In this document: one piece after another, positions 35,748 through 45,859 of the stretch
Layout: the number at the start of each line of letters is the position of its first letter
Numbering within the stretch: the stretch's first letter is position 1
NCBI RefSeq assembly: GCF_040183065.1
Contig: NC_091130.1
Location: 129,061,914-129,125,913 of the forward strand
Length of the DNA stretch: 64,000 nucleotides
From: Periplaneta americana
Taxonomy: Eukaryota; Arthropoda; Insecta; Blattodea; Blattidae
Direction: 5' to 3'
The notes under the pieces: model-generated
Database searches by the model: none
The model's input: the letters and a program-made list of their open reading frames with translations, nothing else
Told to the model about the DNA's origin: nothing
Position numbers and translations under genes: made by a program

Positions 35748-36532
35748 AATAATTTCAAAGGAAAAATTGCTCCGGGGCCGGGTATCTATCTCAGGACCTC
35801 TGGTTGAACGTACCAGCGCTCTTACCAACTGAGCTACCCGGGAACTCCACCCGACACCGTCTTAACTTTTCCCTTTATATCCACACAACTCACGTGGGCT
35901 GACGAGCGCCAGAGACCCACATCGAGTGCACACAATCTCTGTGTGACTTGGAATTGTGGTTTTCTGTTAACATACACAGTGACGTATATATTATGCAAAT
36001 CTAGTCTTTCAGGTAAAGCTCCCTGTAAAGCAGATTTGAATAATTTCAAGGGAAAAATTGTTCCGGGGCCGGGAAAAGTTGAGACGGTGTCGGGTGGAGT
36101 TCCCGGGTAGCTCAGTTAGTAAGAGCGCTGGTACATCCAACCAGAGGTCCCGGGATCGATACCCGGCCCTGGAACAATTTTTCCCTTGAAATTATTCAAA
36201 TCTGCTTTACAGGGAGCTTTACCTGAAAGACTAGATTTGCATAATATACGTCACTGTGTACGTTAACAGAAAACCACAATTCCAAGTCACACAGAGATTG
36301 TGTGCACTCGATGTGGGTCTCTGGCGTTCGTCAGCCCACACGAGTTGTGTGGATATAAAGGGAAAAGTTGAGACGGTGTCGGGTGGAGTTCCCGGGTAGC
36401 TTAGTTGGTAAGAGCGCTGGTACGTTCAACCAGAGGTCCCGGGATCGATACCCAGCCCCAGAACAATTTTTCCCTTGAAATTATTCAAATCTGCTTTACA
36501 GGGAACTTTACCTGAAAGACTAGATTTGCATA
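35748..36532. mobile_element. Second family of tRNA-like foldback, copy 1
   Basis: It is flanked by an exact 13-bp duplication, AAAGAAAGTTCTG (35735-35747 and 36533-36545). It holds three tRNA-like domains: minus at about 35771-35845, plus at 36110-36175, plus at 36389-36453. The plus copies start TCCCGGGTAGCTCAGTTGGT or similar. The cloverleaf is almost complete (6 of 7 acceptor pairs), but the anticodon loop is ACGTTCA, again without U33. Near 36061 a minus-type start (GTTCCGGGGCCGGG) changes abruptly into plus-type body sequence, a template-switch-like junction. The 71-residue frame here is an artefact. Confidence 0.83.
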
Positions 36533-36674
36533 AAAGAAAGTTCTGTTTCTTTTTATATTAGTAAACAATGCATATTATAAAAAAAAAGTAGTGTAATGTT
36601 TTGTCATTATTTTCTTTGTAGTAATAAGATGATTTTAACTATCCGTGTACTGTTCGAATTGTTATGGCATTTAA

Positions 36675-36905
36675 AAATATTGGAGATGTGGTAGCATCTG
36701 TGTTGTGCTGCAAGCCAGAAGTTTATGGATTCGATTTCTTATGGGGTCATGTATTTTCTATATTGATCTAATTCAGTTAGCATCCAATGGAAATGAGTAC
36801 CAAGAGTATTTCCTTGGTGGTAAAGGCAGCAAGCACGTAGGACTGACATTCCTAATGCTAATAATGTCGATTGCAAAGGTAGATCTCCATGACCTGTTAA
36901 TAGAA
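36675..36905 (+). mobile_element. Degenerate tRNA-derived SINE
   Basis: A tRNA-like head with B-box-like GGATTCGATTTCTTATGG near 36727 is followed by AATGGAAATGAGTACCAAGA and GGTGGTAAAGGCAGCAAGCA. I recognise this SINE body style in insects. Eroded. Confidence 0.5.
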
Positions 36906-37635
36906 TTTCTTTTAATATCATTTTCGTAATATTCTGTTAAATTATAAAAAGTTTTTCCAAAATATCGTTTGAATGCCAATTCTTTAACATCTGTCTGTAT
37001 GTGTTCAGTGTATATAAGTCTATTACTTTTTCTATTAAAGAAGTAGGCTTCTTGTGATTAAAACACATAAAATATAACTCAGTTACTTATTACAATGCCA
37101 AGCTCATCTTTAGATCCAGTGATCACTGTAACATCAAACTCCTTTCGCATTGCCCAGCTCTATAAAAAAAACTCCATAGTACAACTGATTTTGGAAGGCA
37201 AGATGTTTTATGGATGTGATGTATTTCACGTACTTGCCATTAGATAAGTAAATTAATAATTTTAAATTAACATTAGTAGTATATCATTGTGATACCTGTA
37301 ATAATAAAGATGCTAAGAATTACTTGAAAAACAGCATACCTTTTTAAGTCTTTTTTAAGGTAAAAGAGTGAACTATGTATGCCCATTTTTATGTATAAAA
37401 TTTAATCATGTGAGTTGACACAAATGACTGAAATGAAAATATAAATATTTCTTCTTTAAAATCTTTGAATGATTTTATTGTAAAAAATAAATAAATGAGC
37501 TATTATTTTTTCATTCTCTTGTTACTATACAGCAGAGATGGGCTTCGTGCCTCACTTGAGAATTTGTGCCTCACTGACCTTCACAGAGCTTATCGCTCTG
37601 AGTGACATCATCTTTACAGTCCCCGTTCCTCCCTC

Positions 37636-38335
37636 ATGCAGCTCCTAGGCGTGGGCAGGTTCCATATCAGTTTCATAAGCAATATCAGTGGTGGCATAAT
37701 GGCATTATCAAAGCAGTGTGTATGCGTTAGAAAACGATTATTTCGTGAGAAATGGGAGGAAGAGTTTTTTTGCTGTTTAGAAGGGGAGAACATACGATGT
37801 ATGTTATGCTCGAAAATCCTATTAGGCATTAATAAATTTAATATACAACGACATTACTCCTTATGTCATAAAGAACATGCTGAATTAGAAGGTAAGACAA
37901 ATTAAATGTTATTTTTCGTACTATTCTGAAGAAAATTTATGATCTTAACATTTGCATAGTATACTAAATACGACATTATACCTTAAACACGCTGCCTTAA
38001 AAGGTACGAGGAATTAAATGTTGTTTGTACGCATTATTTCCAAAAGAAATTTATAAAAAAAATATCAAATGTGTGTAGAAAACCAAATATTATTTTCTGA
38101 AATTATTTTAGGTCGAGAACGTGCAACTCTATTAAGTAATCTTGAGAAACACCAGAATGTTCAAGAAAATAAACGTAGACAACGTGATGGAATATTATTG
38201 TCTAGTTACGCAATTTCTCGCCTGTGATTTAAATCAATTCAGCGATGGAGAAACAGTAAAGAGGTTTATGATTAAAGCTGCCGAATTAATTTGCCAAATT
38301 GAATTAAAGTTTTCGAGTCTCTCACATTAACCAAG
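37636..38335 (+). pseudogene. Decayed hAT-type gene: BED-like finger exon and second piece
   Basis: The first piece (37699-37891) reads KWEEEFFCCLEGENIRCMLC, then KFNIQRHYSLCHKEHAELEG. This is the BED-like finger of GTF2IRD2/ZBED-type domesticated hAT transposases, with C-X2-C and H-X4-C/H ligands. It ends at a good donor (GAAG|GTAAGAC). The second piece (38112-38335) gives SNLEKHQNVQENKRR, SSYAIS, then in another frame FSDGETVKRFMIKAAELICQ, the part after the finger in this family. The frameshift means the second piece is broken. The catalytic domain and hATC end are absent. It could be a dead hAT copy or a decayed host gene. Confidence 0.6.
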
Positions 38336-38399
38336 CGCTTTCCTAATAATTCGCCACTGACCACCTTAGCGATTACGATAAGGCGACACAGGTCACAGC

Positions 38400-39440
38400 A
38401 GTTTATATTTTCCATCCTACTCTGCAGTCTCCTCTCCTAGTAAACAAACTATTTCAAATCGAGTGCATCACGTAATCGAAAATTGTGCCCATGTATGATA
38501 TACAGTATAATTAGTCATGAATAAAAATACTGAAATTGGTGAATGTCACATGCCACATATCCTTTCATTCAGTTTATCCTTCTTTACCTTCACATCTTTG
38601 AGCAAGAGTTAAACAGTTCCTTGTGTTTATTGAGTATTGCCTGTCCTACCATTCCGTAATACCATCAAAGAAATTTTGTAAGGTTCCACCATGTTGCACA
38701 TGTAAAAAATTTGTTACATTCTGTTAAGAAGTTTGGACACGAATGTGTTAAAATTTAATGATTTGTTAGATCTTCATGGTGATTGTGTTCGGAAGCAGGT
38801 TTTTGGGTATTCCACCATATGTTGGAACTTAACATCTCCAATGTTTTGGACTTACATTTAGGTTTCATTTTAAGGACAATATAGCAAGACCTGAATCTGT
38901 ATAAGTTACGAAATATTGGAGACGTGAGTTTCAACAGAAGTGTAATATCCAGGCCACTTTGTAGTGTCAAACTTTAAATTGTTTGACTATGATTTCATCT
39001 ATGTACTTCTCCTTGAATAGTTTTAGAGAGTATTTTTCAAACCTTTAGCTGTGTGACCCCCCCCTCCCCAAACTTAACATATAAATAAATAAAATTAATT
39101 TAATACTTTGTGACACCCCTGCAAAATCTAATAACAGTAATAATAGAAACGTACGTAAGCAACTAGTTCAAACTGAACACTCCCTTTTTAGCACTGCCTG
39201 TTATAAAAGAAGTGAAAGAGTAGATAGAAAATCATTTTCGAGTTTGCAGCTGGTGCTTTCATTCACCTTCTTGAACTGTAATTTCAGTGTTAATTGAGGT
39301 GAAGGTCTTTAGTCTGCATTCAGTAAAAATAATTCGTGAAAAATTTTTCTTCAATTGGCATTGTAAAACCGAGAAGTTTGTAACAAAACAAAGTGAATGA
39401 TTTACATCTAGTGAATCTATAAATGGAAAAGAGATTGCAC
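38400..39440. other. No gene seen
   Basis: AT-rich spacer between two hAT-like fragments. Nothing assignable. Confidence 0.4.
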
Positions 39441-39461
39441 AACAATAGTTATTTAAAATAA

Positions 39462-39674
39462 AATATGGGTTTATTTCTTCAGATGTTTGCTTTCAACTTA
39501 TCTGCTAAAAGTATGAAGTCATCAAAGTTAATTCAGTACTTGCAAGATGAACACCAATCTGAAAAAGTCTTGGAATTTTTTGAAAGAAAATTACATCCTT
39601 TGAAAAATCAACAAGGTTCTATTTGTAAAGCTTGCCAGAGTGATAACGTAACACTTGAAGCATGTGTTTCATAA
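39462..39674 (+). pseudogene. Fragment of ZBED5/SCAND3-like (hAT) protein
   Basis: The piece reads SMKSSKLIQYLQDEHQSEKV then LEFFERKLHPLKNQQGS and NVTLEACVS. It resembles the segment MKPSKLKRHL-TKHP followed by FFERK--LKNQ in ZBED5/SCAND3/FAM200-type proteins, which derive from hAT transposases. It has no finger cysteines and no downstream domain. A relic of a separate copy from the one at 37636. Confidence 0.6.
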
Positions 39675-39811
39675 ATATGTTTTTAATATAATGTGTTTCT
39701 TTTTCTCAGAAAATATGTTTTTATTCCTTTTGTGTATGTTATTTTTATTTCTCAGAATCCTTGATATGGCACCATGATCCCCAGTTTTGAGAAATGCTGT
39801 GTTAAGTGGAA

Positions 39812-40095
39812 ATTAATGTAGTATTTTACTTGGCTTATGCCATCATTAATCAAGGTATAATACCACAATTAATGTGATATTTTACTTGGCTTATTCCACC
39901 ATCTTCATATTAATCATTAATCAAGGTATAATACCACAATTAATGTGATATTTTACTTGGCTTATGCCACCATCTTCAGATTAAATCATTAATCAAGGTA
40001 TAATACCACAATTAATGTGATATTTTACTTGGCTTATGCCACCATCTTCAGATTAATCATTAGTCAAGGTATAATACCACATTAATTTCAATTTA
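39812..40095. repeat. Tandem repeat, ~71-bp unit, about 4 copies
   Basis: GGTATAATACCACA recurs at 39854, 39925, 39997 and 40068, within a unit containing ATTTTACTTGGCTTATGCCA. Period about 71 bp. Confidence 0.92.
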
Positions 40096-40267
40096 ACATA
40101 GTAAAGTTGTTTGTTTAATAAAAGTATGAATCATTAGTGATAACCAAGTATTAAAAGTGTGTAATCAAGATATGTTAAAATTCCGTGAAAACAGAAACCT
40201 ATATTGAACAATTGCAGGAATCTTCTACTGCCATGCTTCTTGATTTTTTTTTAAACTTGTTCAAGTA

Positions 40268-40777
40268 ATTATTTTAATGTACCGAAGTACATATGATATT
40301 TCATGCAGATGTTCTGCGTCATCATACGATGAAAGAGTAATGGAACGGAGAAAAATTCTCTCCGGCACCGGGATTTGAACTTGGGTTTTCAGCTTTACGT
40401 GCTGATGCTTTATCCACTAAGCCACACCAGATGTACTTCGGTACATTAAAATAATATGTATGATATGCGTAAATCACTTCGTGATTTAAGACGGCGCTTA
40501 TTCCGTCGGATCCCGGCCAACTAGGCACTCATAATGAGTGCACCTCAGCACATGTTTGGACTTCGGTCCTACGTTCATAGACATATATGACGTAGTGCAG
40601 AGGGCGGCCACTAGAAGGAACCCAAGAGTTGGAGCTTAATCTGAGACAATTCTGTCCGACACCGGGGTGGTATCCGGTGTGGCTTAGTGGATAAAGCATC
40701 AGCACGTAGAGCTGAAAACCCGGGTTCATATCCCGGCGCCGGAGAGAATTTTTCTCCGTTCCATTACTCTTTCATCG
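40268..40777. mobile_element. Composite foldback with outward-facing tRNA-like domains, copy 2
   Basis: It is flanked by an exact 11-bp duplication, TTGTTCAAGTA (40257-40267 and 40778-40788). Minus tRNA-like domain at 40362-40430, plus at 40674-40742, with the same A/B boxes and ACGTAGA loop as copy 1. The left arm is truncated at CACACCAG and joins ATGTACTTCGGTACATTAAA directly, so this copy is a rearranged form. The two minus-strand open frames here are artefacts. Confidence 0.87.
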
Positions 40778-40789
40778 TTGTTCAAGTAA

Positions 40790-41660
40790 GTTTTCTTGTG
40801 ATATAAATTTTGTGTCAGTGCTGCTTTTCAGTCAACAGTCTCCTCAATCTATAAAGGTTACAGATTTCCGTGCATACGTGTCATTACAGTAATTACATTT
40901 ATTCCACACTGTTTAAAAGGACAAGAGTGCAGACATCTGGGAATGTAATATGTGCATGTGTGTTCCTATATACAGTATGAGATACTGGAAATAAGATTAT
41001 GATTTGGAAATCACTGTGTTCTTTAACATTTGTTATTTACTATGAAGACCAAATATAAATCTTGAAATTGTTCCTTAAGTGTGACCAGATTGCATATTGT
41101 TTTGTGTAAAAGAAAATGAGAGCAGAGAATATGAAGTTACCACACTGTCATTATCAAGGAGATTACAGGGTGTAAGTATGGCAAAGTTGCTCTTTTTTAA
41201 ACAATTGTAGAATATTGAGTAATGTTAATGATCTTGTTTTATTAAATTGTTTTATTGATACAAATAGTAACTTAATGTTACTTGTATTTTTTGTATTTGT
41301 GATTGAAGTAAAAAGTTTGGAGAAATTTGTTAGCTTAATTTATTAATACCCATCCTCGAAGAAAAATTTGTTGGGCTCTGTGTAATGTAACATGTTTCTC
41401 TTTTCGTGATGTGGGCATTTATAAGTTTTTGCATAAGTGTAAATAGGTGACGAAATTCTTACATAAACAGAAAGCATTTTTTATGTTTGATAAATACGTT
41501 TATTTTTTAGAGAATTAATCAGTAGTAGTTTCAAAATAGCATTTCTCAGTAAACTAGCATTGAAGTTATTTGTGAGTAGATTTGACATTGACCGTAATTT
41601 GCTACTTTTTGAGATTAATTTGTTAACTGATGTAACCAAGTGATAAATAAGAATCTTAGC
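40790..41660. other. No gene seen
   Basis: AT-rich spacer without assignable features. Confidence 0.4.
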
Positions 41661-41730
41661 TTAGAATGTAGGCTTTTGCGGCTGGCGTCATTGGGATCGA
41701 CGTTGTCTGTTGGAGCTGTTGTCATCATAC

Positions 41731-41762
41731 ATTTCGTCTGCTACTTTGGCAGACATCATCAG
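41731..41762 (-). ncRNA. Hammerhead-like motif, left arm (minus strand)
   Basis: The minus strand reads CTGATGA, TGTCTGC / CAAAGTA / GCAGAC, then GAAAT. Stem II has 6 pairs. The expected C after GAAA is T here, so helix III is weakened. This is the inverted partner of the motif at 42269. Confidence 0.5.
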
Positions 41763-42268
41763 TAGTGTGACACATGGGAGCGCAAAGATCTCCTTGGCAT
41801 GCCGGGAACATCTGGGACTGTGACTGGTTGCATTATGGTATTTAAGGTCTGGATGGATCATGGCTCGCCATTGTCGCTGCGGTCCGCACTGGTGGTCAAA
41901 GTGTTACAAGGGGGATCACAACATCAGGTTTGAGGACACTGACATTCTAAGCGGTATGCCACACTTCTGTGCCAGATTACATGGAGAGGCATTGAAACCT
42001 ATAAGCACAAGAACAACTTCAATCAAAAGGAAGAAGGCCTTAACGTCAATCAAGCATGGTACCCGGCCCTGAGAAACACATGCATTAAACCATTCATCCA
42101 ACAGCTGAACATGATGGTAGCCAATCATAACATTTCGATCACTTGTGCGGATTGTGGCGATAACAGCGACTCACATTCCATTCAGACCTTAAATATGGTA
42201 ATACAACCAGTCAGTCCCAGTTGTTCCCGGCACGCCATGGAGATCTTGTGCTCCCATGTGCCACACCA

Positions 42269-42308
42269 CTGATGATGTCTGCCGGAATAGCAGATGAAAC
42301 GTATGGTA
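42269..42308 (+). ncRNA. Hammerhead-ribozyme-like motif, right arm
   Basis: CTGATGA (42269-42275) is followed by TGTCTGC / CGGAATA / GCAGAT as stem-loop II and by GAAAC (42296-42300). A minimal helix III is possible: A-C of GAAAC with G-T of GTATGGTA, leaving GTA as the cleavage triplet (NUH rule). This is the minimal type I hammerhead layout known from Penelope-like elements. Helix I is weak in a monomer. Confidence 0.6.
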
Positions 42309-42494
42309 GCAACAGCTCCAACAGACCACGTCCTGGCTTTGAATCAGGTTTATTTCAAATTAAATTTTTGCACTCTCCATTAAAGACAATAGTGAACAGG
42401 ACGTTGTTATTAAAGATTAGATTTCTGAAGAACAGGTTAGTTAAATTGAAAACATTATGTTTATTCCTTGTATAATGTCACACAGCTCACTCAT

Positions 42495-42690
42495 ACATGG
42501 GTTCAAATCCCAGTTGGGCTAATCAAGTTGATTTGATTCTTTTTCCGAGGTTTTCCCCACTTGTAAGGTAAGTTTTTTCCTTCAAGGTCTCCCCCGTTGT
42601 AAGACAAATGTCACTTAATTTCAAGGCGAATTACACTGATGTTAGGTGATTGCACATTTGACAGAGTCATTAATCACTTAAATTGATAGT
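42495..42690 (+). mobile_element. tRNA-derived SINE, truncated head
   Basis: The B box GGGTTCAAATCCCAGTTGG is present but the A box has been lost. It is followed by a C/T-rich body (CCGAGGTTTTCCCCACTTGT). Confidence 0.55.
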
Positions 42691-42699
42691 AGCTAGGAG

Positions 42700-43420
42700 T
42701 CTTGGAGCTATATTTCCCGCTGTGGATAAGTCTCTGTTATAAGTGTATGCAATTTTTGTATAATTTATTTAAATCATAAATATACTGTACATAATTTTTT
42801 TCAATACTCATAGATGTCCACATATCGTACTTAACTTTGACATAATTATGGGAAGTGGTGTTATTTCCATTTAATACAACATCAATCCAATCATATGCAA
42901 TTTTCTTCTAACAAACTGGATTAATTCAGGTGTTTATTACCACACTACAACTGTAAAGATATTTGTTCATGATAGAGTAATATACAATGATGTGAATATC
43001 CTCTCTCTCAATCTTCCCTTCTTTTATTCCATCCATGAATCAGTTCTACTTTTTGTGTCTTTTTCAGTTTTATCTTGTTTAATTTCTGTGAACCAATATA
43101 GAGAAATATTTTCTTAGAGATAGACAATTATTTTGTGATATATTGCGATATCTCTGTAAATATTTTCATTTTCTTGTTTTATGTAAGGTCCAGCATTTAT
43201 TGATTTTTGAAGTATCTAGGTTTGAGTTTTTTTTTCAATTGGATATATTTTAAAATACCATAGTGTAAAATGTATGTCTAGACACATTCAAATGTGGTTT
43301 TGGAAAGAAATTAATAACCAAGATGCTGTCAGTTTTTGTCCCCTATTATGTACTTATTGTTAGATTAATGTAGATTGTTATTTGCAGACTGCCATTTATT
43401 GCTAACATATTTTTTTTTCC
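42700..43420. other. Intron/spacer upstream of exon D, no gene seen
   Basis: T-rich towards the acceptor at 43435. The apparent open frame start at 43375 lies in this intron and is not the true exon start. Confidence 0.5.
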
Positions 43421-43435
43421 TCTTTGTTTCTTCAG

Positions 43436-43683
43436 CAGTGTATGTCGACAGTATGAATCTAAGCATTACTGGAGCTTGGAGCCTCAATACTCTAGCAGCT
43501 GGGTACGTGTGTGAAAGATGTGGAAAGATATACAAACGGAAGAGTTCACTGCGTAACCACGTGCGTGATGAATGTGGCAGGGAGCCACGTTTCCACTGCT
43601 ACATCTGTCCATACAAGACTCATCAAAAAGGCAACCTTATTAGGCACTTAAATGTCTGCCATAAAACACAAATGTCTCTGTAA
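43436..43683 (+). CDS. lola: lola-type alternative 3' exon D: C2HC + C2H2 zinc-finger pair
   Basis: The acceptor tract TTTGTTTCTTCAGCAG gives two in-phase choices: exon start at 43436 (after TTCAG) or 43439 (after CAG). Both keep the split-codon phase of the other lola-type exons and differ by one residue. About 81-82 residues, the shortest of the four: YVDSMNLSITGAWSLNTLAA, then finger 1 CERCGKIYKRKSSLRNHVRD followed by EC (C2HC), and finger 2 CYICPYKTHQKGNLIRHLNV followed by CH (C2H2). It ends KTQMSL and a stop. It lies 16 kb from exon C. The second finger (PYKTHQKGNLIRH) differs from A and C, so it would give a different DNA specificity. Confidence 0.92.
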
Positions 43684-44088
43684 ATTCTAAAATGAAAAAA
43701 ATTATGCAAATGAATATATATTTAAGAAAAGAAAAACAAGGTTTTGCTGTCTTTGATGGTGGATTGTTTCCTGTAACTAACATGCAAAGGATGAAGGTCA
43801 TAGTTGCAAATACGAGGACGTATAGTCTGTCTAAGATCATTTACTCTTGCATCTCACTTCGCTATGCTTTCATTTTCATAAGATTTTTGTGGTATATCCA
43901 TTCATTAAGTCCCTGTCCCACTGTCCTCACTAGTGCTGAAATTTCTCCTTGCTCATTGCTTGCATGGTTTTTCAAAGAATTTATCACTTCCATAGGTCTT
44001 ATATGCATAAAGTAATATCATTAATTTTTTACCAGGAACTTTTATATGGACTTCCATGTTCTTAGAACCTTAATATTGACATTGTGAT

Positions 44089-44347
44089 CCACACCTGTGG
44101 AGTAGCGGTTAGCGCATCTAGCCGCGAAACCAGGTGGCCCGGGTTCGATTCCCGGTCAGGGCAAGTTACCTGGTTGAGGTTTTTTCTGGGATTTTTCCTC
44201 AATCCAACATGAGCAAATGCTGGGTAACTTTCGGTAGTGGACCCCGGACTCATTTCACCAGCATTATCACCTTCATCTCATTCAGATGCTAAATAACCTG
44301 AGATGTTGATAAAGTGTCGTAAAATAACCTAATAAAATAAAAAATAA
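44089..44347 (+). mobile_element. tRNA-derived SINE, copy 1, with 14-bp target duplication
   Basis: It starts CCACACCTGTGGAGTAGCGG (A box) with B box GGGTTCGATTCCC, a body with GGTTGAGGTTTTTTC, and the tail CGTAAAATAACCTAATAAAA. It is flanked by ATTGACATTGTGAT exactly (44075-44088 and 44348-44361). Same family as 57155-57416. The 63-residue minus-strand frame is an artefact. Confidence 0.93.
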
Positions 44348-44361
44348 ATTGACATTGTGAT

Positions 44362-45590
44362 GGGAATTTCAGCTTTAGAATACCAAGTTTTGGACTTTCA
44401 TCAAAACGATTCGTAATTTTTAATTGCTCTGTCTACTTTTTTTTTTCACCCCAAAGAGCACATACCTGTTCTTTGTTAATTACTTTTTCTGTCGCTTATT
44501 TTCAGTTTATGAGAGGTCCGTTTGTTAACTTGGTGGAACTTGCACATATTTTCCTAGCATAAATACTCCTGTAAACTATTTACTCTGGGTCTCAGAGCTC
44601 TGCTGGTTAAATTGCTTCTTCAAGAAGTAATGGATTATGTTTTCTCTATTACTGAGGACTAATATATTGCCTGAAACCGCACAACTTAACAAGAACCCCA
44701 GCATGCTTCTCCTAGACAGGCCATCTTCATCAAGTAATTATATTGATATGTTGTCAGATAAATCTGCATTGTATGCCTGAGATTCTTCTTCAGCCTTCTC
44801 ATTTAATTCCTTGCAGTTTTGCTAGCATTTACATGAAAATTAGCATATAAATTTTATTAGTATTTAATTCTTGCAATATAATGACATTGGTCTCATTCAG
44901 CCACCATGAAAGATGAATTTTGTGTCATATTCAATGACATTTAGTGTATGTAAACAAATAAATACATTAATGTTATAACATTCGAGTACAGTATATTGTA
45001 ATGTTCATATTTAGACAATCTTGTGTACCGTACATTTTTAACAATTACTTGAATACATTTCAGTTTTCGTTACATTTGCTGAAGGGATCATTGCATCTAT
45101 TTTTCTTTATCAACAAATTATTATTATTATTATTATCATCATCGTCGTCGTCGTCATCGTCATCGTCGTCGTCATCATTTATTTATTTTTATTATTGATA
45201 TTAGTGTTTATAGATTCAAATTTTTAAATACCGGTGTCATTTTTATACAAAATTCAGATAAGTTCTTATGTTATTGTTTCAGAACTCGAGTAATAATATT
45301 ACAAAGTAGCAGTTAACTCAAAATTAACTGCTATGATTTTTTTCTCTTCTCATATCTCTATCTTTCTCTCTTTCCTCACCTCTTATCTCTCCCTCATTAC
45401 AACATTTTCCTGTAAGACAAGTAATAAGTTAATAAAAATCCTTCATTGGAAGGTTTCTTGCTTATGTACATTCAATTCAAAAACTTCCCAAAATTCCCAG
45501 GCAGTAGTCGTGAGACTGAAAAGATATACACCACTTATTTGATGCCAGTTGAAGTAAAATTACTGTATATGTGTGTATCTAATGCCCACC
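44362..45590. other. No gene seen; (TCG/TCA)n tract
   Basis: An imperfect ATC/GTC trinucleotide tract lies at about 45118-45177. The frames at 45001-45198, 45333-45542 and 45446-45631 show no domain. Confidence 0.45.
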
Positions 45591-45599
45591 CACTTCACT

Positions 45600-45850
45600 T
45601 GCGTGATTCGGGTTCCGAATACTGTGGATAGATGGCAGAACTGTGACCCATTTTCAAATTGCACACCACTTTGGCGGGCCACGTTATGCATGATGTGTAT
45701 CTGTGATGAGTGATCTCGTGTACTAGGGTAATATGTGTAAGTGTACTGTAGGGAATGGGTGAGGATGATGATGGTGAGGAAGGGAGAAGGGTAAACCCGG
45801 CGCCGACACGTAGCCTACTCCTGTCGAATAGCACCATCCAACGGACGAAT
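45600..45850. mobile_element. SINE-like GC-richer dispersed repeat
   Basis: A GC-richer block ending GTAAACCCGGCGCCGACACG then AGCCTACTCCTGTCGAATAG. I recognise this motif as part of a dispersed insect repeat. No protein. Confidence 0.5.
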
Positions 45851-45859
45851 CATTAAACA

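Larger units (their letters stand above)
41665..42350 (+). mobile_element. Penelope-like element fragment in a foldback
   Basis: The outer arms (41690-41850 and 42190-42345) are inverted copies (for example TGTTGGAGCTGTTG against CAACAGCTCCAACA). Between them a frame reads HNIRFEDTDILSG and FCARLHGEAL. In another frame it continues YKHKNNFNQKEEGLNVNQAW and YPALR. This is the C-terminal signature found after the GIY-YIG endonuclease of Penelope-like retroelements. The frameshift makes it dead. The arms resemble the pLTRs of such elements and carry hammerhead-like motifs. Confidence 0.65.

Noticed and set aside
34218..36453. Functional tRNA genes on both strands
   Set aside because: The A and B boxes and stems are good, but U33 is missing, copies lie in foldbacks with target duplications, and the sequences recur as dispersed elements.
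43375..43435. In-frame Met at 43375 as the start of exon D
   Set aside because: The stretch up to 43435 is a T-rich acceptor tract. Phase agreement with the other exons supports splicing at 43436 or 43439.
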